Position numbers and translations under genes: made by a program
Notes under the pieces: model-generated
Databases searched by the model: none
Seen by the model: only the letters and a program-made list of their open reading frames with translations
Told to the model about the DNA's origin: nothing
Source of the DNA: Massilia sp. Se16.2.3
GTDB taxonomy: Bacteria; Pseudomonadota; Gammaproteobacteria; Burkholderiales; Burkholderiaceae_D
Assembly: GCF_014171595.1 (NCBI RefSeq)
Contig: NZ_CP050451.1
Coordinates: 2,728,001 to 2,792,000 of the forward strand
DNA length: 64,000 bases
Direction of reading: 5' to 3'
Shown here: positions 1 to 8,183 of the stretch, piece after piece
Numbering within the stretch: the first letter of the stretch is position 1
How the letters are laid out: every line of letters starts with the position of its first letter

Positions 1-1863
1 ACGGGCCGCGCACGTACAGCGGGGCGCGCAGGGTGAACAGGCGCAGTGCCTTGGTTTCCGGCTTGATCGTCAGGTCCATCTGCTCGTTGGCCAGGCTGAT
101 GCTGCCGTTGACGTTGATGAGCGCTTCCTCGGTGTCGACAACGAACACGTTCGACTGCATCAGGCCCTTGTTGACGTCGAAGTCGGCCGCCATGCAATTG
201 AGCTGCACCGGCTTGTCGCCGAACAGCTTGGTGACGACGATGTTGCCCACGTTCAGGCCCATCATCTCGAGCAGCATCTTGCTGATCGTGCCCTGGTTGA
301 CCAGTGCCTTGACTTCGCCGTTCGAGGTGGCCAGCAGCGAGGCGACCGAGGTGCCCGTCGCCGACAGCTGGGCGTCGCCGTTGATCGTGCCGACCGTTGC
401 CTGCATCTTCTCGATGGTCGGGAACAGCTGCTTGATCTCGATTTTGCGCGCGCTGACCTTGGCCGTGGCCGCGATCGTGTTCTTGCCCTTGGCGCCGCTG
501 CCGTCCAGCCGGATCGTCGAACGCAGGGTACCGCCGGCCACGCCGAAGTCGAGCGGCGCCAGCGTGATCACGCCGTCCTTCATGACCAGGTGGGTCGAGA
601 GCTTGCTGATCGGCAGTGTCTTCTCGCGGCGGATGCTCTCGGCGGTGTAGCGCACGTCGGCATCGATCGCCTTCCAGCGCTCGGTGCGGAACTCTTCCAC
701 CGGCAGCACCTTGCCGCCCGGCTGCACGGCATCGACGCCGCGCGCCTTCTTGCTCTCGTTCGAATCGCCGCCGACCAGCGGGCCGAGGTCGGAGAACAGC
801 AGCTTTTGCGTCGCCACGTTGCCGCTGAGTTTGCCGCGGGGCTTGCCGCCTTCGTAGACCAGCTTGCCGCTGATGTCGCTGCTGCCGACCTTGCCCTTGA
901 AATTCTCGTAGGTCCAGCGCCCGTATTCACGGTCGAGTTCGCCGCGCAGGCGGCCCGAGGTCGAGAAGGCCGGCGTTTCCGGCAGCGTGATCCTGGTGAA
1001 GTTGTACAGGCGCGCCATGCTGCGGCCGGCCAGTTGCAGCTGCAGGTCGACGGCTTTCAGCTTGGCCGGGCTGGTGACGGTGCCCTCGATGGCGATGCGG
1101 CTGGGGCCGCTGCGCATGTCGGCCTTGACCGGGTAGGGTACGTTCTGGTCCTTCAGCGACAGCACCTGGCCCACCTTGCCCCCCCGCCGGTGACGGGCGC
1201 GCCGTTGTAGCTGCCGGTCACTTCGAATCCGACGCCGTACCTCGGGTCGTTCGCCAGCGTGCGCACGTGCGCGGTGATGTCGGCGTCGGTGACGGCATCG
1301 ACCACGCGCACGACCCCGTCGGTCAGCACCACGCGCTCGAGGTCGAGCTCCCACTTCGATTCCTTCTTTTCCTTTTTGTAGACCCAGTTGTAGTGGGTGC
1401 TGTCGGTGCGCTGCAGTTCCACGCGCGGCGAGTCGAAGCGCAGCACGGGGATGCCGATGGTGTGGTGCAGAAGCCCGAAGGGGTTGAGCGAGAACGAGAA
1501 CTGGCGCACGCTGGCCATGTCCATCTGCTTCATGTTCGCCGGGTTACCGACGTGCACGTCGTTGGCGATCAGGTGCGGCCAGGGCAGCCAGTCGCGCAGG
1601 TGGCGGTCGCTCGGGGCCATGCTGCGCGCGGGTACTTCCCATTGCACGGCCAGGTTGCCGCGGATGGCGAAGGGCCGCTCGATCGCTTCGCTGACCTTGG
1701 CGTTGAGCCAGGGCCGGGCCCGGTTCCAGTCGAAGGTCAGGATGAAAATGACGGCGATGACGGGAATCGCGATCAGGGTGGCGAGGACGCCGAAGAGGAT
1801 TTTCTTCTTCTTGTGCCCGCCGTGCTGCTTGGCGGTGCCGGGTGGGGAGGTGGTGTCGGGCAT
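1..1863 (-). CDS. AsmA family protein (C-terminus beyond window, one frameshift)
   Basis: Large AsmA-like envelope protein, a family linked to outer-membrane biogenesis and lipid transport between the membranes. A lysine-rich cytoplasmic start is followed by one hydrophobic anchor (about residues 20-45) ending in FDWNRARPW, a typical AsmA N-terminus. The downstream frame, with TLPETPAFSTSGRLRGELD and later LRSTIRLDG and GEVKALVNQGTISKMLLE, is typical of the repetitive AsmA beta region and stays open to base 1. The two halves are in different frames, joined at a run of seven C at 1179-1185, most likely a sequencing indel. The start at 1863 is preceded by AAGGA. Family call is firm; substrate unknown. 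Confidence 0.85.
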
Positions 1864-2052
1864 GACGATCCTTTGCGTGGGAGTCTGTCTTGGGGCCAGA
1901 TTAGCGCAAAGGGTATGGTCATCAATGTGCGGTGTCGCACCGTGTGGCAGTCGAGCTTTCGGGAAGTGCCCTCTATGTGCGGCAGCGAACCGAACTCGGC
2001 TGATAACAAGCTTATAACGTTAACAACTTCCTCACATAAACAGGAGATCGCA

Positions 2053-2440
2053 ATGAACCCAATTCGCCCAATGAATCAGCTCGCCGGCGCCGCTGCGCTG
2101 GCCGCGATGCTGGCATTGACGGGCTGTGCCAGCCCGAACCGGGCGCCGGCCGCGGCCGACGTGGCGGTGTCGAAGAATGCCGTCGACAACGCCGTGCAGG
2201 CCGGCGCCGCCGACCTGGCACCGGAAGAGATCACGGCCGCGCGCCAAGATGATGCGCGCCAGCGAAGCCCTGGCCGCGAAGGACTACAAGCTGGCACGCG
2301 AACTGGCGGTGCAGGCCCAGGCCGACGCCCAGCTGGCCCAGAGCAAGGCCAATTCGGCCAAGGCGACGGCCGCGTCGAACCAGCTCAACGAGGATCTGCG
2401 CGTGCTGCGCCAGGAAGTCGACCGCGCCAATTCGCAATAA
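2053..2440 (+). CDS. DUF4398 lipoprotein (one frameshift)
   Basis: Small predicted lipoprotein. The signal peptide ends in the lipobox LTGC, followed by a helical DUF4398-type region with ASEALAAKDYKLARELA and a C-terminal coiled-coil-like stretch. The start ATG follows CAGGAGATCGCA, a good ribosome binding site. The frame breaks near 2240, inside EEITAAR; the second half continues in the next frame to TAA at 2440, so one base is probably missing or extra. It lies just upstream of an OmpA-type lipoprotein that also begins with a DUF4398-like segment, so the two may act together at the outer membrane. Exact role unknown. Confidence 0.75.
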
Positions 2441-2442
2441 CT

Positions 2443-2508
2443 CGGCAGTAAAGCGCGGCAGTAAAGCGCGGCAGTAAAGCGCGGCAGTAAAGCGCGTGCA
2501 GTAAAGCG
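2443..2508. repeat. 13-bp tandem repeat, five copies
   Basis: Four perfect copies of CGGCAGTAAAGCG followed by a 14-bp variant with one extra base. The array starts two bases after the stop of the DUF4398 lipoprotein and lies before the OmpA gene. Each unit contains TAA. No coding role seen. Confidence 0.9.
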
Positions 2509-2640
2509 CGCGCGGCAAGCCGGGCGGCTTGCCCGCCACGCGACAACGATGCAGCAGCGCCGGCAGTGCGCTTCCCCTGGGGGCGCCGGCGACATGAACA
2601 ACACCAACGCGCCACCGCGGCGCCCATGGAGGGAAAGATC

Positions 2641-3543
2641 ATGCAAGTACGCTTCCTGAAACCGGCCATCTTCGCCAGCGCCGTGCTGCTGGCCGCCTGC
2701 AGCACCACGCCGACCACCACGCCGACGCTGGACCAGGCCCGGGCCGACTTCGTCGCCGCCAACAACAACCCGCAGGTGTCGAGCTACGCGCCGCTGGAGT
2801 TCAAGCAGGCCAGCGATGCGCTCGACAAGGCCAATGCCGCCGCCGCGAAGAAGGAAAGCCTGGAAGACATCGACCGCCTGGCCTATGTCGCCAAGCAGAA
2901 GATCGCCACCGCCCAGGAAGTGGCCCGTACCAAGGCCGCAGAAGCCAACATCGCCTCGGCCTCGCAGGAGCGCACCACCGTCCAGCTGGAAGCGCGTACC
3001 GCCGAGGCCGAACGTGCCAAGCGCGAAGCCGAGCAGGCGCAAGCGGCCGCAATGGCTGCCCAGCAGCAGGCCGCCAGCGCCCAGGACCAGGCCCGTGCCA
3101 TGGCCGAGCGTACTGCGAAACTCGAGGCGATCCTGGTCGAGCTGCAGGCCAAGCAGACCGAGCGCGGCATGGTCGTCACCATCGGCGACGTGCTCTTTGC
3201 CACCGGCAAGGCCGACCTGACCGCCAACGGTATGTCGACCCTGCGCAAGCTGGCCGACGTGATGGCGCAGAACCCTGAGCGTACCGTGCTGGTCGAAGGG
3301 TTTACGGACAACGTCGGCAAATCCGACTACAACCAGGAGCTGTCGCAGCGCCGTGCCGACGCCGTGGCGAACGCACTGGGCAGCATGGGCGTGGCACGCC
3401 AGCGCATCGCCACCCGCGCCTATGGCGAAACCTTCCCGGTCGCGGCGAACGATACCGCCGCCAACAAGCAGCTGAACCGCCGCGTCGAGATCGTGCTCTC
3501 GAAAGACGCGCAGCCGATTCCGCCACGGTCGGCAGGGCGCTGA
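2641..3543 (+). CDS. OmpA family lipoprotein with DUF4398-like N-terminal region
   Basis: Outer-membrane lipoprotein of 300 residues. The signal peptide ends in the lipobox LLAAC. Next comes a DUF4398-like helical segment (about 25-110), then a long alanine- and glutamate-rich coiled coil (about 85-165), then an OmpA C-terminal peptidoglycan-binding domain (about 175-295) with GDVLFATGKADL, a TDNVG loop and NQELSQRRADAV, ending in LNRRVEIVLS. The OmpA domain is expected to bind diaminopimelate in peptidoglycan, tethering the outer membrane to the wall. The start at 2641 is chosen because GGAGGGAAAGATC precedes it and the signal peptide begins there. It follows a second DUF4398 lipoprotein and precedes stress genes. 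Confidence 0.9.
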   Translation: MQVRFLKPAIFASAVLLAACSTTPTTTPTLDQARADFVAANNNPQVSSYAPLEFKQASDALDKANAAAAKKESLEDIDRLAYVAKQKIATAQEVARTKAAEANIASASQERTTVQLEARTAEAERAKREAEQAQAAAMAAQQQAASAQDQARAMAERTAKLEAILVELQAKQTERGMVVTIGDVLFATGKADLTANGMSTLRKLADVMAQNPERTVLVEGFTDNVGKSDYNQELSQRRADAVANALGSMGVARQRIATRAYGETFPVAANDTAANKQLNRRVEIVLSKDAQPIPPRSAGR

Positions 3544-3573
3544 TGCGCCGTAATGCAACCTAGAGGAAACATC

Positions 3574-4113
3574 ATGGAACAGACCACCCCGAACCTGGCA
3601 CATGGCTTCGACGTCGAGGCGATCCGCCGCGCCGCCGCCAACCTCGATGACGGCGCCGTCACCGTGGGCTACCAGGCCGACCGCGAAGCCGTGATTGCCA
3701 TGCTGAACGACGCGCTCGCCACCGAACTGCTGTGCGTGCTGCGCTACAAGCGCCATTACTACACCGTGGGCGGCCCGAATACCACCGCCATCAAGGCCGA
3801 GTTCCTCGAGCATGCCCAGCAGGAGCAGGACCATGCCGACCGCATCGCCGAGCGCATCGTCCAGCTCAACGGTTCGCCGAACTTCAACCCGGCCACGCTG
3901 ACGGCCCGTTCGCATGCCGAGTACGACGATTCGGACGATGTCCAGGCCATGATCCGCGCCGACCTGATCGCCGAACGCGTGGCAATCGAGTCGTATCGCC
4001 AGATGATCCTCGCCATTGGCGACAAGGACCCGACCACGCGCCAGATGCTGGTCGAGATCCTTGCCGTCGAGGAAGAGCACGCCGACGACCTGCGCGATTT
4101 CCTCGCAGCCTGA
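3574..4113 (+). CDS. Ferritin-like / bacterioferritin-type protein
   Basis: A 179-residue four-helix protein of the ferritin-like superfamily. Visible helices carry metal-ligand style residues: NDALATELLCVLRYKRHYY, EFLEHAQQEQDHADRIAERI, IRADLIAERVAIESYRQMI and EILAVEEEHADDLRDFL, giving E, ExxxH and ExxxH patterns expected of a di-iron site. Related proteins are annotated as bacterioferritin and protect from iron-driven oxidation. The start at 3574 has AGAGGAAACATC upstream; an ATG at 3553 in the same frame lacks a site. Nearby envelope and stress genes on the same strand suggest a shared stress-response context. Confidence 0.85.
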   Translation: MEQTTPNLAHGFDVEAIRRAAANLDDGAVTVGYQADREAVIAMLNDALATELLCVLRYKRHYYTVGGPNTTAIKAEFLEHAQQEQDHADRIAERIVQLNGSPNFNPATLTARSHAEYDDSDDVQAMIRADLIAERVAIESYRQMILAIGDKDPTTRQMLVEILAVEEEHADDLRDFLAA

Positions 4114-4154
4114 TTCTTTTTACCTTCTACAACAACCAACAACAGGAGTTCATC

Positions 4155-4490
4155 ATGCTAGACACCACCACCCGCGGCACCTCCCGCTCGATCGACAGTA
4201 GCCTCAACAACGCCAGCGCCGACATGAAGCTGCTGGTCAAGGACGCCCAGGCACTGCTGACCGCTGCCGCATCGCTGACCGGCGAGAAGGCCGAAGAGTT
4301 GCGTGGCCGCGGCATGGAGCTGCTCGACCGCGCGATGGGCAAGGCCAGCCACTACCAGGGTCAAGCCAAGGTCAAGGGCAAGGAACTGGCCCAGACCGCC
4401 GATGTCTATGTGAAGGACAACCCGTGGCGTACCGTCGCCGCCGCAGCGAGCGTCGGCCTGCTGGTCGGCATCTACCTCGGCCGTAAATAA
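4155..4490 (+). CDS. DUF883 (ElaB/YqjD/YgaM-type) membrane-anchored protein
   Basis: A 111-residue protein with a helical soluble part and one C-terminal transmembrane helix (WRTVAAAASVGLLVGIYLG). This is the DUF883 layout: N-terminal heptad-like helix with LLVKDAQALLTAAASL, then the DNPWR motif just before the membrane segment. In Escherichia coli the relatives YqjD and ElaB bind ribosomes at the inner membrane in stationary phase. AACAGGAGTTCATC precedes the start. The next two genes are also small membrane proteins, as in the E. coli yqjD-yqjE-yqjK set. Confidence 0.9.
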   Translation: MLDTTTRGTSRSIDSSLNNASADMKLLVKDAQALLTAAASLTGEKAEELRGRGMELLDRAMGKASHYQGQAKVKGKELAQTADVYVKDNPWRTVAAAASVGLLVGIYLGRK

Positions 4491-4507
4491 TTCCACCGGA
4501 GAACGCC

Positions 4508-4894
4508 ATGGAAAAGACCGAAACCGTCGTGCATGGTCCTGGACTCATGGGCGGCATCTCCGGGCTGGCGAAGAACCTGTTCGGCCTCATCGTGTCGCGG
4601 GTGGAACTTGCCGCGCTCGAGATGTCGGAAGTGCGCAATCACGTGATCGAACTGCTGGCGATCTTCGCCGGCGCCGTTCTCGCCGTGTGGTTCGCATTGG
4701 CCTACGGCACCGCGACGATCGTGGCGCTGGCCTGGGACGCCATGGGCTGGAAGATCCTGCTGGTGCTGTTCCTGGTGTTTCTGATTATCACGGCCGTGCT
4801 CGTGATGAAGGGGCTGTCCATGCTCAAGCAAGGCAAGCTCGCTTTCCCGGAAACGATGAACGAACTCCGTCACGACCGCGACGCGCTGCTGTAG
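4508..4894 (+). CDS. YqjE-like membrane protein (phage holin superfamily 6 type)
   Basis: A 128-residue protein with two central transmembrane helices (roughly 45-75 and 80-105) and charged ends. Families of this shape are named phage holin family from profile similarity, but this copy sits in a chromosomal DUF883 cluster, so it is best read as a YqjE homologue rather than a lysis protein. CGGAGAACGCC precedes the start, 14 bases after the DUF883 stop, suggesting one transcript with the genes on either side. Function in the cell unknown. Confidence 0.8.
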   Translation: MEKTETVVHGPGLMGGISGLAKNLFGLIVSRVELAALEMSEVRNHVIELLAIFAGAVLAVWFALAYGTATIVALAWDAMGWKILLVLFLVFLIITAVLVMKGLSMLKQGKLAFPETMNELRHDRDALL

Positions 4895-4916
4895 GCGCCT
4901 GACCCAGGGGAAGAAC

Positions 4917-5306
4917 ATGGAAAAACACAATCACAAGGACGAGCCGACCGGCCTGGCCGGCCACAAGCACAGCCGCGATCCGGTCACGCGCAAGGCCGAG
5001 TTGCTGCGCGAAGGCGAGTTCTATCGCGCCGGCGTCACCTACGCCAAGGCCCAGGTGAAGCACGGTGCGCGGCCGGAAGTCATGCTGCATTCGGCGATCG
5101 ACCACGCTACCTGGGCACTGCGGGCCCGTGCCGATGCTCTGCTGAAACCTACCGGTACGAGCATCTCGGTGCTGGCACCGTACGCGCTGGGCGTTTTCAA
5201 TTTCGTGCGCCAGCGCCGCATGGGCAAGCAAGCTTTGGCAGGCGCGGTGCTGCTGGGCGTGGCGGGCTGGTTTGCCCAGCGGCGCCGGGCGCAGCGCGAG
5301 ATCTGA
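4917..5306 (+). CDS. Conserved hypothetical protein, third gene of DUF883 cluster
   Basis: A 129-residue protein, hydrophilic and His/Lys-rich at the start, with a weakly hydrophobic C-terminal segment (about 100-118, ALAGAVLLGVAGWFA) followed by RRRRAQ. It occupies the place of yqjK in the E. coli yqjD-yqjE-yqjK order but I cannot confirm homology. GGGGAAGAAC precedes the ATG, and 22 bases separate it from the previous gene. Probably membrane-associated and co-expressed with the two genes before it. Confidence 0.65.
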   Translation: MEKHNHKDEPTGLAGHKHSRDPVTRKAELLREGEFYRAGVTYAKAQVKHGARPEVMLHSAIDHATWALRARADALLKPTGTSISVLAPYALGVFNFVRQRRMGKQALAGAVLLGVAGWFAQRRRAQREI

Positions 5307-5313
5307 AGCAGGG

Positions 5314-5335
5314 GCGTGCGCCATCAGGCGCACGC
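5314..5335 (+). terminator. Hairpin after DUF883 cluster
   Basis: Perfect 9-bp stem GCGTGCGCC / GGCGCACGC with loop ATCA, starting 7 bases after the stop at 5306. There is no T-run, so intrinsic termination is only a guess. Confidence 0.4.
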
Positions 5336-6013
5336 GCAACGCATGTCGTCGCAGGATTTTCATGCCCTTCGCCTGCCATCCGGGGCGAGGCGGCATGAAG
5401 AGCGTCTGGCAAAGCCCTCCGGGCGCTTCGCGGAAATCGCGTACGGGAGTACCCGGTTGCACGCGACGCCGCACATGGCGGCGCACATGGCGGTTTTTCA
5501 GGCGCGCCATGCATCATGAATAGTGGCAGCACAAGTGCAGTGTCATGCCGGACAGGTAAGCTGATTCCAGCGCAGGCTTCTGCGCAGCACGCGCCGCGTT
5601 CGCGCAAGCGGGCGCCCCGCCCGAGCGCTTTGCGGCATGATGGATACCAGGCGCGATCGTTCGGGCGCGGTTGGTCGGCTTGTTTGAGCGCCGGTCTGCA
5701 TCGCGCGGGCTGGACTCGCGGCAGGACACGACGCAGCGTGTCAACGAAGGCCGGCTTGTCGCCTTCGATACGCGGACAACGCGCAGTCCGTCGTGCCGCT
5801 GCAGGATGGTTGGCGTGCACGCGCCGTGACGCCGCAAGCGACGTCGACAGAATATGGTGGGGCTTGAGCGGCGTCGCAATCGTTGATTGGACGCCGTCTT
5901 TTTTTGTGGAGCGCCACCACGCGGCGGCATCCTCCCGCGCGCCGCCGTTCGCGCTGCCGGGCGACCCATGCCGTGCCGGATCCAAGCCGTGACGCGCCCG
6001 CCTAGCGCGCCGC
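5336..6013. other. Intergenic stretch, no supported gene
   Basis: About 680 bases with open frames on both strands but no recognisable protein, ribosome binding site or family motif; the open frames are Arg/Ala-rich, as expected of shadow frames at this GC content. A T-run at 5899-5905 follows GACGCCGTC. Could be a decayed gene, but I cannot name it. Confidence 0.5.
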
Positions 6014-6374
6014 CTAGCGTGCCGGCTGCGCGCCGGTTTCGCTACGCAGGCCCGCCATCTCTTCCTTGTAGGTTTCCTGCGCCGCCTTCAGGCAGGCGGC
6101 GCGCCCGGCTTGCGGGCCCCGGCGGCACGCGTGCCTGGCTTCGTCCAGCGCCGCCGCGATTTCCCTTCTGGCGCGAGCGCATCCGCTGGCCAGCGGTCGC
6201 GTCCTCCTTGTACCAGCGCGCCGGATCGCCCTGCGCGATCTCGCGTGCCTGCTTGTTCGCCGCGGCCGGCGCCACGTTCGCATCGCTGCTCTGCGCGAGG
6301 GCGAGGCCGCTGGTCGCCAGCAGCACGCCGGCCAGGGTGGCGGCAAGCGAGCGGCGTATCGATAGTCTGTTCAT
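6014..6374 (-). CDS. Small exported hypothetical protein (one frameshift)
   Basis: About 119 residues. The N-terminus is a clear signal peptide (RRSLAATLAGVLLATSGLALAQ, cut after ALA) from the ATG at 6374. The mature part begins with SSDANVAPAAANKQAREIAQ and includes a WYKED motif. The frame breaks near 6190; the continuation (EIAAALDEARHACRR, then AACLKAAQETYKEEMAGLR) ends at 6014. The two Cys in the second half could form a disulphide in the periplasm. GGAGGTGCAG lies upstream of the start. Function unknown; neighbouring genes are also small exported proteins. Confidence 0.6.
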
Positions 6375-6535
6375 CTGCACCTCCAGAATGGAAACGGGCC
6401 GGCAGGCGCCGGCCCGGTTGCATGACCGGCTTCCCGCACCGGCCCCGGGAGGGCGCGGCGCAGGGCGCGCTGCGGAAGGATGCGAATCCATCCGGGCATG
6501 CCGTCCGCCGTATCGACGCCGGGGTCTCGCGGGAA

Positions 6536-7009
6536 TCAGTAACGGTAGGCGCGGCCGTCGACCAGGCGCACGCGGTTGCCCGGACGCAGATCATAGGCGC
6601 TGTCCCGGACCACGGTGCGGTATTCGCCATTGTCCATGCGGACGTTGATCTGATACATCTCCCGGCCATTGGCGTTGCGGTTGCGCTCGACGTTGTTGCC
6701 GATTGCGGCACCGGCGACGCCGCCGGCCACGGTGGCGGCGGTGCGGCCGCTACCGCTACCGACCTGGTTGCCTGCCAGTGCCCCGACAGAACCGCCGACG
6801 ACGGCGCCGGCACCGCTGGTGCGGTTCTCGCCCTGCGTGACCTGGATCGATTCGATGGTGCCATAGCCCATCGATGCCGTGCTGCCATAGCTGCCGGCAT
6901 TGGCGTAGCCGCCGCTGTTGGGGTTGCTGTACGACGGCGAGCTGGCGCAGCCCGAGAGCAGGGCGCCTGCGGCGACCACGGCTGCTGCAAAGGTACGGGT
7001 AGTTTTCAT
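6536..7009 (-). CDS. Glycine-zipper 2TM-domain lipoprotein (SlyB / 17-kDa antigen type)
   Basis: Outer-membrane lipoprotein of 157 residues. Signal peptide with lipobox LLSGC, a Ser/Gly/Tyr-rich linker, then a glycine-zipper region (about 65-105) with GAGAVVGGSVGALAGNQVG and GGVAGAAIGNNVERN, and a C-terminal SH3-like part (YQINVRMDNGEYRTV through RVRLVDGRAYRY). This matches the SlyB and rickettsial 17-kDa antigen family, which supports outer-membrane integrity. AGGAGAACAAT precedes the ATG at 7009, so the upstream in-frame ATG at 7036 is not used. Strong family call. Confidence 0.88.
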   Translation of the reverse strand: MKTTRTFAAAVVAAGALLSGCASSPSYSNPNSGGYANAGSYGSTASMGYGTIESIQVTQGENRTSGAGAVVGGSVGALAGNQVGSGSGRTAATVAGGVAGAAIGNNVERNRNANGREMYQINVRMDNGEYRTVVRDSAYDLRPGNRVRLVDGRAYRY

Positions 7010-7201
7010 ATTGTTCTCCTGACAAATGATGTACATGCAGATTAGACATCCCAGCGGCAGGGGTCTGTGCGATCACGCACGCATTGTTGCCGGTTTGATA
7101 TGACTTTAAGACATCGCATGCTTATGTTCGGCAGCGAACAGAATCGCTGCCGCGTTAGGCGTAAAACGTTATTAGCGTTTTGATAAATGGAGTACGAGAA
7201 C

Positions 7202-7762
7202 ATGACGGCGAAAATGAAAAACGTGCATGTGCTGCTGATCGCCGGGGCCGCGTTGATGTGGTCCAGCCAGGGCCGTGCCCAGTCCGTGCCCGACGCGAAA
7301 ACGGCCTACAACCAGGCACGCGACCTGGCCGCCGCCAACTACAAGGTGGCGCGGGCGCGTTGCGATGCTGTCACAGGCAATCCGCACGATGTCTGCGTTG
7401 CCGAGGCCAAGGCCGAGCGCGTACGCGTCGAGGAAGAGGCCGGCGCTGCCTACAAGAACACCCTGAAGGCTTACACCCAGGCGCGCATGCGCATTGCCGA
7501 CGCCAACTACGAGCGCGACAAGGCGCGTTGTGGCGCCACCACGGGCAACGACCGCGACGTGTGCATCAAGCAGGCGAAGGCGACGCTCGTCGCCGCCCAG
7601 GCCGATGCCAACGCGGACCGCAAGACGATCGAAGCGCGCAGCAATGCGCGTGAAGACAAACTGACGGCTGAATACCGGGTCGCACTGGAAAAGTGCGACG
7701 CGTTTGCCGGCGCGGCGAAAGACAAGTGTGTCGACGCCGCCAAAACCGCGTACGGAAAGTGA
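7202..7762 (+). CDS. Exported helical protein with Cys-containing repeats, function unknown
   Basis: About 186 residues. Signal peptide ends near SSQGRAQ. The mature protein is almost all helix and has an internal duplication: the first unit reads ARARCDAVTGNPHDVCVAEAK and the second DKARCGATTGNDRDVCIKQAK, each with two Cys spaced 11 apart, followed by a third Cys pair near the end (KCDAFAGAAKDKCVD). The Cys pairs probably make disulphides across helical hairpins in the periplasm. The start at 7202 has GGAG at 7189-7192; an in-frame ATG at 7187 lies too close to that site. Similar proteins occur as unnamed exported proteins; no function can be assigned. Confidence 0.75.
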   Translation: MTAKMKNVHVLLIAGAALMWSSQGRAQSVPDAKTAYNQARDLAAANYKVARARCDAVTGNPHDVCVAEAKAERVRVEEEAGAAYKNTLKAYTQARMRIADANYERDKARCGATTGNDRDVCIKQAKATLVAAQADANADRKTIEARSNAREDKLTAEYRVALEKCDAFAGAAKDKCVDAAKTAYGK

Positions 7763-7822
7763 CGTACCGGCGCTCTCCTGAGCATTGCTTGACCTTTGAC
7801 CAACGATAGAAAGGGATACATC

Positions 7823-8137
7823 ATGAAAATCACCCAACGTCTCGCCACCGCCGTCTTTACCGGCGCCCTCGCTTTCACCATGGTTGGCTGCTCGTCCTCG
7901 CCGACGAAGGAAAGCGCAGGCGAATTCGTCGACGACAGCGTCATCACCGCCAAGGTGAAAGCAGCCTTCGCCGCTGACCCAACCGTGAAAGCGACCGAAA
8001 TCAACGTCGAGACCTTCAAGGGCGACGTCCAGCTGTCGGGCTTCGTGGCCCAGCCTGGCGATGCACAGCGCGCCGTCGAGGTTGCACGCGGCGTGAAGGG
8101 TGTAACATCCGTCAAGAACGACATCCGCGTGAAATAA
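7823..8137 (+). CDS. BON-domain lipoprotein (OsmY-like)
   Basis: A 104-residue lipoprotein. Signal peptide with lipobox MVGC, then one BON domain (about 35-104): DDSVITAKVKAAFAADP, then INVETFKGDVQLSGFV and a closing AVEVARGVKGVTSVKNDIRVK. BON domains bind phospholipid, and OsmY relatives are stress-induced envelope proteins. AGAAAGGGATACATC precedes the start at 7823. It follows the exported Cys-repeat protein on the same strand. Confidence 0.92.
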   Translation: MKITQRLATAVFTGALAFTMVGCSSSPTKESAGEFVDDSVITAKVKAAFAADPTVKATEINVETFKGDVQLSGFVAQPGDAQRAVEVARGVKGVTSVKNDIRVK

Positions 8138-8183
8138 GCAGCGCCGCCGTGGCGGCGGTCTGGCAACTTTTTTTGGCAAACAC

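Noticed and set aside
4508..4894. Phage holin, hint of a prophage
   Set aside because: Profile name only; the neighbours are DUF883-type chromosomal genes and no phage gene is present.
5336..6013. Possible gene in the gap
   Set aside because: Open frames on both strands are Arg/Ala-rich without start signals or recognisable motifs.
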